Assembly: GCF_026151205.1 (NCBI RefSeq)
Contig: NC_087082.1
Span: forward strand, 19,182,494-19,246,493
Origin: Bolinopsis microptera
Taxonomy: Eukaryota > Ctenophora > Tentaculata > Lobata > Bolinopsidae
DNA length: 64,000 nucleotides
Reading direction: 5' to 3'
The translations under genes were made by a program, and so were the position numbers. The notes beneath the pieces were generated by a model. That model did no database searches, was not told where the DNA came from, and worked only from the letters and a program-made list of their open reading frames with translations. Of the stretch, positions 33,673 through 44,303 are shown one piece after another; position 1 is the first letter of the stretch, and the number at the start of each line of letters is the position of its first letter.

Positions 33673-33695
33673 CCCCCCCCCCCCCCCCCCCCCCC
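33673..33695 (+). repeat. Poly-C run (23)
   Basis: Homopolymer of 23 C. The length may be uncertain in the assembly. A second run of 17 C is at 34199-34215. Confidence 0.85.
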
Positions 33696-35432
33696 ATGAG
33701 AATCAGCCTTTTCAAGGATGACACGCTCGACCAAATAAAATCAAACGACCCCTCACCTCGAGATAATTTATTTGACTTCACAAATTACGGTTCTTTACTG
33801 TTGTAAAATGACGGCTCAGGCGGCCTCCTAGCTCCATCTACTTCGGCGTAGCTGCTAGTGGGCACTGGGCCATATATTTTAAACAGTAGCTTCAAGGCCA
33901 AACTAACCTAAACCTAATTGGAGTTTCCTTTGTTAATACTTTAACACAATTGGGCAAAAACGATTAGCGCTAGTAACATCTCCCTTTCAAAAGAAAGGCC
34001 CGTATTAAGTTAGACTAGCTGGCGGTGACTATCCAAATTGTGAACGTGACCACGGGTTCGCAACATTTAACTACCGTGAGGAAGGTTAAAGTAATATTTA
34101 CCGGACATTTTACCCTAACATGCTTGACTCCTCCATTTAATGAAGGGCCCATATATGAAATCTGTCCAGCGCAAATGACTGAACAAAAAGTTCAGTGACC
34201 CCCCCCCCCCCCCCCGGCCCCGTGTTGTTCTACAGTCTATATAGTCTAACTATAGTTATTGTATCTGGAGTCAAAGTTAACCAAAAAGTCGATATATAAC
34301 CTAGAAAGCTATAAGAAGAGTAGAAGACAGAAATTAGTACCCATCTGTACTGTATCAACTTTAAGAATACGACTAAGGAACATAAATGAACACACGAAAA
34401 GAAACTGAAAGCGAAGTAAATATGGGCGTTAGTACGCTCATTATATTGTAACGTTGTTGAATATACTTGAATATATAACCGCGCAAATTGTACATAATCT
34501 TGAAATTATGTTGCATATTAATAAATCTATTGTGTTGCGGTCCCTCAGTGGAGCCAGCGTGGGCCTATCATGGGCCCATCATGCTATCATGGGTCTATAA
34601 CACTCTACACTTATCAGCCGTTATTAACTGCGGCGGTGAAATCCCGGCTAAAGGGTTACACTATAATAGTACTTGAATATAAATATGCCATGAATTGCAC
34701 ATTATCTTGACATTATGTTGAATATTTGGAGCCAGCGTGGCCTAGTGGGTCTACACTTAACCGTGAGTCATGAGGACAATGCATAAAGTGTAAATAGTTT
34801 CAAACTATGCCGCAACACACCGCGGGAACAGTTATTGTGAGGGAAAAAACACACGTGAGAAGCTTGGCTCAAGCCGTGGGCTTCACGTGCAGCTTCGATC
34901 GATAGGCCATAAGGCCAAAACGATTTGATCAGCACAGGTTAACATCTTCCGTTCAATTTCAAAGGACAAGCTATAGCATTATAGCTATATATTAAACTTG
35001 AAGTATTAAGTTAGACTAGCGGGCGACTATCTGTATTCCGAACATGATCACCAGGGTTCGCAGCATTTTGATTTAATTACCGTAAGAATAAGATTTACCG
35101 GAAATTCCACAACTTTTACATTTAACATGTAGGCCAGGACCCGACCATCTTTCAGTCTTATCAAATTTAAAACACGTTGAAATAATGCCATGCTGCAACA
35201 ATTGTTATAATTTTATTAGTTAAAACACTGAGCCAAAACGATGACTATCATGAGCGCTGGTAATATCGTTCATAACGATTCTGTCAATGGTCACATAAAA
35301 CGGTTAAGGCACGGTTTGTAAGGAACGTCTTGCTCTAAGTCTAACCAGAGCCCTCTCGCTTATAACTTGTAAAACAAGCGCGTCACGTAACGTAGTACGC
35401 GTCACGTAGTACGCGTCACGTAGTACGCGTAG

Positions 35433-35489
35433 ACTCATGACTATGTGAAAGGTACGTTAACTTAACGTTCCTTTCACATAGTCATGAGT
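35433..35489. repeat. 57-bp near-perfect palindrome
   Basis: ACTCATGACTATGTGAAAGG (35433-35452) is perfectly inverted at 35470-35489. The centre itself (ACGTTAACTTAACGT) is also symmetric. It follows three tandem copies of GTAGTACGCGTCAC-type sequence at about 35390-35430. Confidence 0.85.
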
Positions 35490-36604
35490 TAAGTGTGCCC
35501 GTTAAGCGTGCCTTAACTTTAAGTAACCATTGTAGCTGTGCCTTAACCGTGCGTTATAATATGTAACCATTGACATATAACCGAATTGCCCATCTCCTAT
35601 TCAAAGAAAAAGCTCGCATTAAGTTAGACTTAGAGTTAGACTAACTGGAGATTATATAGTATCAAAATTCCGAACAATAACATCATATGAGTATGACCAC
35701 GGAATGGCCGCTCGATTAGATTTACTAGGCCTATCCGTAAGCTTTTATAACGCTTACGGTGAACAACGAAATGGACGTTTACAAACGTATACTATACGGA
35801 TAGGCCAAAATGTTATACTAATTACTAGGCCTTACTTACAAGTTATTTAATTGGCCCAGAGCACTTAGTGCTAATAGTAACTCTGCTGGTCCAAAGGAAA
35901 GATCTCGTTATGTTTGACCAGTGGGCGACCGCCGACCACCCATTCAGTGAAATACTAGGTAACTGGGCTTCAGGTTTTATAACTTTATAACACCCGGCCC
36001 TCGAGGTACGAACATAATTACATTACAATCGGGTTTCAAGTAAATTTATTAAATTACGGAGTTAGCTATCTTCAGCTCAGGAAACTCCAGCTTTTAAAGT
36101 TGGTTCGAAAATCTTACTCTTTGTTTAATTTGTTTCAGTGATGAAATCACTCTGAAGAATGTCCTCAACTTACACTTATTATATATTACTATTAGTCCTA
36201 CGGTCTAAAACGAACTTAACGTTTATATAGTTATACTTATAATTATACTTGTAGGGATGTTTCTTTTTATCGAGGCCAGGGCGAACTTTCAAGACTAGTG
36301 AATTAATAAACCATATTTAAAAAAGGATTAATGGGCCTGATCATAGAGTTGCTATTTTTGGAGTCAAACTTAATCAAAAAGTAAATTTACCTAGCAGACA
36401 GAAATGGGTGCCTAGCTATCAAAAATGCGACTAAGGGATATAATTATAAATATAATAAATGAACACACGAAAATAAACTGTAGCAGTTATGGACATAGTA
36501 TTAGTACGTTCATTATCGGATGATGCTTTATCAGTCTACACTCGACTGTCACGTGATTTATTCAACCCGTTCTCTAGCTGTACTGACTGGCCTTGAACAA
36601 CTTT

Positions 36605-36695
36605 CCAAAACCCTAACCCTCTATAATCTGATCCCAACCCTAACCCTAACCCAATCTTAAACAAAAGTATATGCTGAAACCCTAACCCTGATAAT
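36605..36695 (-). repeat. Interstitial telomere-like CCCTAA units
   Basis: Seven or so CCCTAA/CCCTAACC units, interrupted, in 90 bp. Confidence 0.6.
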
Positions 36696-37204
36696 ATATA
36701 GCGAGAAATTAGACTAACTTCCTTATACAGTTATACTGTCATATCACGTGATCGAGACATTTTCATCCCAATATCTCGCCAGGGTAGCATTTTAACCCTA
36801 TGCCATGGGCCGGGGGTGATTCGGAATCAGCGTCCGAAAATACATCGATTTGAGTTAGTATCAACTGTCGGGGCCCTTTTAGAACAATCTCGAAGATTGA
36901 ATGTAAACTTGTAAAGTGATTTAGCAGTTACTACCTCATTATCTTGTAACATTGTTGAATATACTTGAATATAATGCCATGAATTACACATTATGTTGAC
37001 ATTATGTTGAATATTTGGAGTCAGCGTGGCCTAGGTCTATGACCATGGATCTACACTTAACCGTGAGTCATGAGGACAATGCATAAAGTGTAAATAGTTT
37101 CAAACTATGCCGCAACACACCGCGGGAACAGTTATTGTGAAGGAAAAACACACGTGAGAAGTTTGGCTCAAGTCGTATAGTCAAGTCGTGGACCTGGCAA
37201 TTTT

Positions 37205-37365
37205 TGATTGACATAATGCATATCAACCATGTTTTCGCACGCTACGTTTATGTAAGCAGAAGCAAGCATGGATTCGTTTGAATATTATTATTAATTTAAA
37301 ATATGTGATGAGTAATATCGTGATTATATTTCGGAATTAGACGCTTGAAGACTCTATGAGTATTG
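37205..37365 (-). repeat. Dispersed repeat, uninterrupted copy (empty site for LINE-A)
   Basis: Reverse complement of the sequences flanking LINE-A: 37310-37360 matches 11058-11130 and 37210-37285 matches 17975-18055. Here they are adjacent, with only an AT-rich join. Confidence 0.7.
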
Positions 37366-37840
37366 CTGAAAGCACAGTGTCCGCCTCTAACTAGCCAATC
37401 CCTGTTTACATGCCGTGTAGCAGGGGACTAGAAAGAGCTAAACTAGTAAGCGGGGCATAGCCAATACACTATACTTCCATCATTGAGTATATTACCAACC
37501 AAAAGGAAAATTTCCTTGTGTTTGGAATCTACCAAGACGAAAGTTGTGCAATCCAGCGAAATTCCGAAGTATGCAATCTTAAATAATAATCTCAGAATTA
37601 TGCATTATGCAGATCTCAGAAACTGCATATTGTTTCTGTCTGGTTCTAATGTACCGTCACAATAATGACTTTAATATATGTTTGTTTGGTTTTAGAACCC
37701 GTCTAGTCCCCAATCTCGTATCGGAAAATGACTCAGGTCTGAGTGTGAATACGGCCGGGTGGTACCTGCATTTAGAGTTCTGTAAAACTGCAGTTACAAT
37801 TGTGCTAGAGTATTTTCAGTATATACGATTGGTATCAGAT

Positions 37841-39042
37841 CTATATCCCAACATGCTTCCAAAATTTGTAAAGCCGTAGTACACTTACTCCTCCCACAAG
37901 CACGACTCCCTGAGTCCGGCTGTGATCGTCTACCACGATAAATGCCGGACAGAACACTACTTTCTTTCCCGCCCCCTTCAACCGCAGGAAGAAATCTTTG
38001 TGCTCACCTATTTTAAGTTCTTTGCTCCAACCTCCCACCGCTATAGCATCCTATGTTCTTGCCACGAACATATTGGCGGTAATTTCACATCTATAACAAC
38101 CAGGGTGAGGAAACCCTGTTACAGTTTGGTTAGCAGCAGTACATGTGTCTTCGTAGTGGAATAAAGTTGTTCTCCCATAAAGATCCAGACCACACTCTAA
38201 GAAACCTGCAAACATAAACCCTCCCCCTACGAGAGTGGTGTCGGTGGTGTCCAATATCTCCACCAATTTAGAAACTTCTGTTCTATCTGTAGCGACCATA
38301 TCATCATCTAATAGGAAGAAATATTTAGTCTTCACCATTCGTAGACCTATATTCCTCCCCTCGGCAATGCCTAGATCTGGAGAGGAGATGACGTATTGCA
38401 TATATTAGGGAACTTGGCGATCTTATCCATTATCTCAGAGCTATAATCTTCAGGACCGTCGTCAATAACTATCATAGGAAGGTCAAGTTTAAACTGTTTC
38501 CGCAGACTCTTAGCAAGTCTGATAACGAATAGCGGTCTCCTAGCAGTCTTAGTAACCACGGTAACGCACTCTGACAAGTCACCACATCTCTCCACCTGAT
38601 CAGCAAACAAGGCTTTTACAGGAGGTGCGCTTTTGTTCACACCACAAGCAGGGAAATTACACGTGTCATCAGGCGGGAGTGGAAGAAGGAGAGCTGCTCT
38701 ATCTTTGAGGAATGATGTTTCCTCCAGTAGCTCTACTTTTGAAGCCTCTATCCTGCAGGTTGTTAACCCAACTTTGCCACCTATTTCAGGACTGTTTGTT
38801 GAAGGACAAACCGACTCTGCTGTGTCATTCAAAGCTGAAAAAAAGTTTACACCTCAAATTCATTGTCCGGTATCTTGGCAAGGATCTCATCGACAAGTTC
38901 GAATCTAGCCGCCTCTCCGCAATCCAGAAACAACAAAAATTTGTTATCAGAACGATCCTCACTTAAAATACTATTAGATACCTGAGGACACTCCGAATGG
39001 AATTGCTCACCTAATGCGGGTTTTGAATCAGCGGGTAATTAC
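37841..39042 (-). pseudogene. GT12-like N-acetylgalactosaminyltransferase, broken
   Basis: Three minus-strand pieces together resemble the catalytic domain of beta-1,4-GalNAc-transferases (GT12/GT2-like). The N-terminal part is 38832-38371 (SECVTVVTKTARRPLFVIRL, LPMIVIDDGPEDY). The core is 38401-38051 (ISSPDLGIAEGRNIGLRMVK, YFFLLDDDMVATD with the DxD metal site, CYRCEITANMFVART). The end is 38050-37841 (VGGWSKELKIGEHKDFFLRL, VVDDHSRTQG). A 2-base shift in an ATAT tract near 38393 and a TAG codon at 38051-38053 interrupt it. A further open stretch (about 39042-38851, SEDRSDNKFLLFLDCGEAAR) probably belongs to the same gene, separated by 18 bases with GT..AG ends, too short for an intron. A canonical donor (GTAAGT) near 37885 suggests the parent had introns. 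Confidence 0.62.
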
Positions 39043-39490
39043 TCCTACCCTTTTTAAATGCAGCATTGAAATCACGGCCGAAGGCCGGGTTACACTAGTG
39101 TGTGAATAAAATTATAAAATAACCATGGTCACATTTGCAGTAAGTATCGAGATTATTGAAGGGACTAATTATAATAATAATTTACAATTTAAGAATGTAT
39201 CCGGCTCCGCGCTGAACTACTGACCTATTGTACTGTTAATGTTGGTGGTGGAGCCTCTGTGACCACACGGCGTTAGGATATTATATCTTTAGTATACCCA
39301 GAAAACCTTACCGCCTGCCGGGCTCGCTAGAGGTGATCATTTTTCAACAGCAGTTTGTCCTCGCGCGTGACGATATTATATACTTAGTCAATTAAAAAGT
39401 TTCATGCAATCCTGTTATCCTGCAGTACCAATTAATACTCCATTAATTTCACCTTTACAATTCCTCATCTCTGAGATCGTGATCCTGTTC
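39043..39490. other. Non-coding stretch
   Basis: Nothing recognised. A short block near 39065-39105 resembles 34625-34660. Confidence 0.45.
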
Positions 39491-39494
39491 TTCA

Positions 39495-40399
39495 AGATAT
39501 TTTTGTTTATGTAAAAGTTTTCCAACTGAGTGGGAATATTCAGACGATTGTGACTTTGCTGACAAGGACATCAAGAAACTGATAATTTTCCTTCCTGCAG
39601 TGAAGGAGATTCTCAAAGAATGGAACCTCTAAGTAAATGAAAGTAAAACTGAATTCAGTACCTTCTACCTGGCGAAAAAATCTGATAAAGACACAAACGG
39701 TCAGCCATTAGCTAATAACGAACCATGGCGAAGTAATAAGTCACTAGGTTCCTTACTGTGTACTGAAAAGGACATTCAAAGAAGGAGAATCCTAGCTGAA
39801 ATTGCTTTTAAGAACTTCGAAAAAGTATGGTTGTCCGGTAAGAAAATTTCCCTTAAAAGAAAGCTGAGGTTATACGATGCTCAAGTTGTATCTGTATTGA
39901 TTTACAACTCAAATAGTTGGAGTCCTAAAAAAGCAACCATGGAGAAAATGGACACACTTCATCGTAGACACCCCAGGTCCATTTTAAACATCAAATGGCC
40001 TAAAGGTATGATAGGCAACAAAGCATTGTATGAAAGGTGCAAAGTTGAAAAGTTATCCAAGCGTATCGAACACCAGCGGTGGAAGATGTTTGGACACATT
40101 CTCAGGAGTATGGAGAACACTCCAGCCCAAACGGCTCTCTCTTTTTCTATTGAATCAGATAATTTATTCATTGGGAGATGGGGGAGACCTAGAATGAACT
40201 TGTTATCAGTTTTAAGAAGTGATTTAAGTAGTAGAAATTTGCGTATGGAAAACTCGTATGAATTGAACGAAATTAGAGATATAGCTGCATGCAACAGATG
40301 TTGGGAAAATCTTTTTCAAGGGTACAGTTTACCGCATTAAGGTATTTTTAAGAATCATTTTTGTCGGTAAGATCCTGTTTTATAATAATAATAATAATT
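39495..40399 (+). mobile_element. LINE-D, 5'-truncated fragment related to LINE-A
   Basis: Begins just before the RT catalytic block (EYSDDCDFADKDIKK, with SDD) and runs to an AAT-repeat tail (40382-40398). It is the same lineage as LINE-A, judged by the C-terminal motifs, but clearly diverged. Confidence 0.8.
39530..40340 (+). pseudogene. LINE-D RT C-terminus
   Basis: Contains an in-frame TAA near 39632 (EWNL-stop-VNESKTEFS), then an open frame from 39831 reading VVSVLIYNSNSWSPKKATME, HRRHPRSILNIKWPKG and HQRWKMFGHILRS, close to LINE-A's HRRHLRTILNIKYPG and SRWRMLGHVLRG. Only the thumb and C-terminal region survive. Confidence 0.8.
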
Positions 40400-40770
40400 G
40401 AAAGATATTGTGGGACTTCCATGTCCAGTCGGACCACGTTATCGAACACTGCAGACCGGATCTCCTCCTGGTAGACAAGGTAACCAACGCAGCAACCATC
40501 ATTGACGTTGCAGTCCCAGGAGATACCCGGATCCTGGATAGAGAACAAGAAAAGATACTGAAATATCAAGACCTAAAAAGAGAAATTAAGAAGAACTGGA
40601 ATTTACGAAAGGTCACAATCGTCCCTGTGGTGATAGGCGCATTAGGAACTATCACCATTAACTTTCGTAAACACCTTGACGCAGTCCACTGCAATCTGAG
40701 CATCTCTAATCTCCAGAAGACAGCTCTGCTTGGATCAGCCAGTATTCTCAGGATGGTCTTAGACATATGA
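40396..40770 (+). pseudogene. LINE-E C-terminal restriction-like endonuclease domain
   Basis: Open frame ILWDFHVQSDHVIEHCRPDL, then VDKVTNAATIIDVAVPGD, KYQDLKREIKKNWNLRK, VVIGALGTI and SNLQKTALLGSASILRMVLD. The RPD...(I/V)IDVAVP.D pattern fits the PD-(D/E)XK nuclease at the C-terminus of R2/NeSL/Hero-type LINEs, which cut target DNA. The assignment rests on that motif and the position at the end of the protein. RT and zinc-finger parts are missing through 5' truncation. Confidence 0.68.
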
Positions 40771-40867
40771 TATTATTGAGAGTATAATACACTGTAGATA
40801 CTCTATATTTAGTTTATTCTTCACTGGATACTGTAATAAACACTTTTTACCTGGTCCTCTTATATCT

Positions 40868-41398
40868 CTTCCCTTGCTATGCAAGCCCTGTCTCTTGTTT
40901 ATACAATTTTTAACTCGTATATTGGGTAGACTGTGTATTTGTTATGTATTTCATATTATACAGTTTTGTGTACAATTAATTATTGTTATTTACTGGACTA
41001 AGGGGTATACATGTGTTGGAGTTTCTCTCTTATTTTTCTTCTCTTGCTCTGCATGCCCTGATTCTTGTATAAACATGATGTTTGTTATATTGTATATTCT
41101 TGTATTGATTGTGGTATTTTGTGGGTCAGATTCAGCAATACCCAATGGGTACTTGCTGAATCACTGTTTTATACACTCTGTAGCCAGTTCCTGTGTTCCG
41201 TCCCTTGCCCTGCAAGCCCTGTTTCTTGATTATACAGCATTTATTTATCGTGTATTACATTGTAGTATGTAATAAACATTTGTAGTAGTGTAGGATTGTT
41301 TGAATTTCTTTTTGCTAGGTTTTATAATTTTTATTTGTATAATTTGTGATTGTTTCTCCCGGTTTTCTTCCCTTGCGTAGCAAGCCCTGTCTCTTGTA
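40868..41398 (+). repeat. Four periodic hairpin motifs in the LINE-E 3' UTR
   Basis: CCCTTGC(nnn)GCAAGCCCTG-type motifs start at about 40868, 41038, 41198 and 41367, spaced 160-170 bp. The 5-bp stem CTTGC/GCAAG is kept (one G-to-T-type change in copy 2) while the three loop bases differ in every copy (TAT, TCT, CCT, GTA). The intervening sequence is diverged. Confidence 0.75.
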
Positions 41399-41556
41399 AA
41401 AACAACCTCGAAAGATTTGTAGATACACATAGTCTCTACACCTTTACCCTCTGGTCCCTAGGGTCAGCTGATCCCGGGCCAGAGGAAAACTACCGACTGC
41501 CAAGGTTTGACGCCTAGGCAGTCGAGACCTCTTATTGAGACCCTTTATAATAATAA

Positions 41557-42051
41557 TATGTAAAAGTGTAAATCTAGTACTCTGCTACCCCTTCCATAGA
41601 CAATATGATCCCCAATATTAGGGCCCATAAGATGGATAAGAATTAGATTGGCTTCGTTCCAATAAGCTGTATATAAAACTAAATAAAATGTGTTGGTAAA
41701 GCAATGACCTTGCTATATATGTGTTAACCATTCTATCCAAAAACAATAGTTTAAAACGGACCCTTGTTGGCACTACAGTAACCAAAAAGGTAGCTATTGT
41801 GAACAAAACAGAAACCAAGACTGCCGACGCGGCCGCCGATAACCTGACCGCTAACAAGAGAGCAAATTGTTAAGTCAGCTTTGTTAGACACACACTGACA
41901 ATGCTTCATTTAAGCTGGCCTTTTGTTACAACCGAACGTTTTGTTGTGAACAGCGGTTGTCGTTCTTTAACGTTTTGCCTTATAGGCAAACAGATCACTT
42001 TACGTTCACTTCAGTTGCCTTAGAACAGCAAATATTTCTATTTAAGTTAAC
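41557..42051 (+). promoter_or_regulatory. Upstream region of the kringle gene
   Basis: About 490 bp without coding potential between the LINE-E tail and the kringle start codon. It presumably holds the promoter. I see no clear TATA box at a fixed distance, so no element is pinned down. Confidence 0.35.
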
Positions 42052-42918
42052 ATGTTGAGAATTGGTATACTAACCCTGACTCTAGCTGCTATCAGCTACA
42101 CAGCGGACCCAACCCAGACATGTTCGGATGGAAAGCAGACAGACTACCGAGGAACGAAGAGCACTACACGAGGGGGACTGACATGTCAAGCCTGGGCCTC
42201 CCAGACACCCCACAAACACACTCGGACTCCCGAGAAATACCCCAGTCTAGAGGAGAACTACTGCAGGAACCCTGATAATGAACCAGCTGCCTGGTGTTAC
42301 ACTACTTCCAGTAAGAGGTGGGACGTGTGTGGGGTCCCTACCTGCGCAGAACAGAGGGCGCAGGAGGTGTTGGAGACGGAGAGGGCCAGGGAGGAGGACG
42401 TGTTCCTGTTTGGGGAGAGTAAAAGGGCGAATGTGACTCTAGAGGGGGCTGGTGTGAAGCTTACTACTCGTGAAGATCTGGGAAGTTTTTACTGTGGGGG
42501 TACTTGTGAGTGGGTGTTCACTACCGATATAAATGATGATGCCTTGTGGAATATCATCTCCTTCAAGCAGGATGATTACCAATGTTACAAGATAGAGAAA
42601 GCCAGTGGTTACCACGCCGGGGAGAGCATGGCACCCGGAACGTCAACTAATGACTTGCGTAAGGGGGGACTTCTTGAGGGTGAGTTCCTGGTCCAGACTG
42701 ATAGGTGGAGTGGGACAGAAAGGGAGTGTTGGGAGTTCGTACCTGTAGATGGGGAGGAGGACTCTTACAAGATCAGGAAGAGGTTTGGAAGTCAGAGTGG
42801 TAAGTTCTTGAGGGCTCCCCCTTTCACCTTCAAAGACGCTGATGTTCCCAAAACGAGGAGATTTGTGAGAGTTTCTAGCGAGGACTCTGATAATGTGTGG
42901 AAAATAACAACTGTTTAG
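42052..42918 (+). CDS. Secreted single-kringle protein with a beta-rich C-terminal domain
   Basis: An intact, intronless 288-codon frame. Residues 1-17 form a signal peptide (MLRIGILTLTLAAISYT). Cys 24, 45, 71, 82, 93 and 98 have the spacing of a kringle, with the typical NYCRNPDNEPAAWCYT block, so three disulfides (1-6, 2-4, 3-5) are expected. A short charged linker (residues 100-117) leads to about 170 residues with repeated W..I/YKI..G...G.FLRA segments and several cysteines, resembling a beta-trefoil; that is inference. Kringles bind protein or lysine ligands, so a role as an extracellular binding protein is likely. No protease domain is attached. The start is the first ATG, right before the signal peptide. 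A poly(A) signal follows the stop. Confidence 0.85.
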   Translation: MLRIGILTLTLAAISYTADPTQTCSDGKQTDYRGTKSTTRGGLTCQAWASQTPHKHTRTPEKYPSLEENYCRNPDNEPAAWCYTTSSKRWDVCGVPTCAEQRAQEVLETERAREEDVFLFGESKRANVTLEGAGVKLTTREDLGSFYCGGTCEWVFTTDINDDALWNIISFKQDDYQCYKIEKASGYHAGESMAPGTSTNDLRKGGLLEGEFLVQTDRWSGTERECWEFVPVDGEEDSYKIRKRFGSQSGKFLRAPPFTFKDADVPKTRRFVRVSSEDSDNVWKITTV

Positions 42919-42972
42919 ATTTTTCTGACTTTTCTGTTTAAAACCGAAAATTTACTTTTAGATGGACATTAA

Positions 42973-42978
42973 AATAAA
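42973..42978 (+). terminator. Polyadenylation signal AATAAA after the kringle gene
   Basis: AATAAA 55 bases after the stop codon, on the coding strand, in the normal distance range. Confidence 0.6.
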
Positions 42979-42984
42979 ATGTGC

Positions 42985-44303
42985 ATGTTTCTTTCGAAAC
43001 ATTGACAGAGTAAAAATTTCCGGGTCATTCGTATTTTAGCGTAAACTTATAAAAGAACTGAGTAAAATTTAGTTTGATTTGAAATCTTTCAATTGTGGTT
43101 TTGCTTCGCGGTTGATGGAGTTTACCCAAATATTTTGATGTTATTCTATTAAATAATATTTCATGTATATGCTTTTATTTTGTATAATTATACAAGCAAA
43201 ATCACAAAAGTGTTCCACCTCCATCTCATCTTCCACAACATCGTACACCTGACTCCGAATTAGGGCCGAACACTCCAGAGAGCTTCCATTTACAGGAGAG
43301 CTCTCGATCGTCTCTGGGTTCATAATAGAACTGAGGCATCGATGAGAATGAACTGCAGTTGAAATTAAGAAGCTCGTGAACACCACATATTTTTGATTTT
43401 ATTATCGTGTCGTAAATAAAAATTCAATACACAATATTATACACAAAACTAATAGACTTATTATACTAAACGTGAATCAATTGTGAACGATCTTAGTACT
43501 AACTAAAAGTACAGCGCAATACTGCAGTATGTCAAACTTCACAAGAATATACTATGTAGAAATAGTAAAACAAAATGGACACTAGCTACACCTCGCGCTA
43601 AGTTGATTAACTGAAGCTCACCATCTGCTCAAATGACGTCAGATGAATTCCGAATGGATGAATAAAACAACGAAAATTTAGCCAACTGTAACAGGGGAAC
43701 ACCAGTTGCAGATAGGGCCACTGTAACAACGCTCACAAAGGTGATACAAATAAGTTTACTGAATTTCTGACTTTGAGTTCATTGATCATCAGGTCCTTTT
43801 CCGACAAATATTGTTTTTTGTCCTCGATTGAGTTGCATTTTGTGATTTGAGTATTGACGTTTTTTATCGTCTGGATGGAAGCCTATATTATTTGTATCCT
43901 TAATTGTGCTACTGCTAAGCATACACAACGTGGCTGAAGCTGGAATCCGAGGAAAAGAATAAAGTTGTAAATGTTAAGATGATACCGTCAGTCAAAATAA
44001 TAGTAAAAACTGGATCATATTCAAATATCATTATCATATCAAGTTGGCCTTTAAAAGTTTAAAGGATAAATTTGAGCATTTCGTCCCCAAAATCCAAATG
44101 AAAATAAAAAGTCCGTCAATATTCGAAGTGACAACTTAAATTGTCCATTAACTAAACCATGACATTGAAATTAAAATGAATGCAACTCCTACACAAAATA
44201 TGTAACGATGTGTGTTTCAAAATATGTTTAAGAATTGAGATTAAATAATAAGATAAGATTTAAGAGTTTAGAGTTGATTTGTCAGCTACGTGTAAACCAG
44301 CTC
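42985..44303. other. Intergenic stretch
   Basis: AT-rich. A block at 43430-43490 (containing GTGAATCAATTGTGAACGAT) recurs at about 63637-63685. No RNA gene or supported coding exon. The last exon of the OATP gene might lie here, but I could not fix one. Confidence 0.45.

Larger units (their letters stand above)
33880..37195. repeat. Non-coding block of diverged and recent duplications
   Basis: Several diverged copies of a segment containing ATTAAGTTAGACTAGC (near 34004, 35008 and 35605) are spread over 3 kb. A recent direct duplication joins 34666-34890 and 36963-37165, with long identical stretches such as CTTAACCGTGAGTCATGAGG. Regions 34235-34450 and 36335-36510 are also related. No open frame is conserved, so this is intergenic repeat sequence. 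Confidence 0.7.
40396..41556 (+). mobile_element. LINE-E 3' end: nuclease domain plus long structured 3' UTR
   Basis: A 5'-truncated LINE begins directly after the LINE-D tail. It has about 125 codons of C-terminal domain and then roughly 790 bp of 3' UTR with four periodic hairpin motifs. It ends in an ATAATAATAAT tail (about 41546-41556). Confidence 0.75.

Noticed and set aside
36605-36695. Chromosome end or telomere
   Set aside because: Only a few interrupted CCCTAA units with ordinary sequence on both sides; interstitial at most.
43141-43386. Minus-strand 81-codon frame
   Set aside because: No family resemblance, no splice context that I could support, AT-rich end; treated as chance.
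43779-43939. Candidate last exon of the OATP gene on the minus strand
   Set aside because: There is an AG acceptor and two overlapping frames stay open for part of it, but no membrane helix appears and the phase-consistent frame stops after about ten codons.
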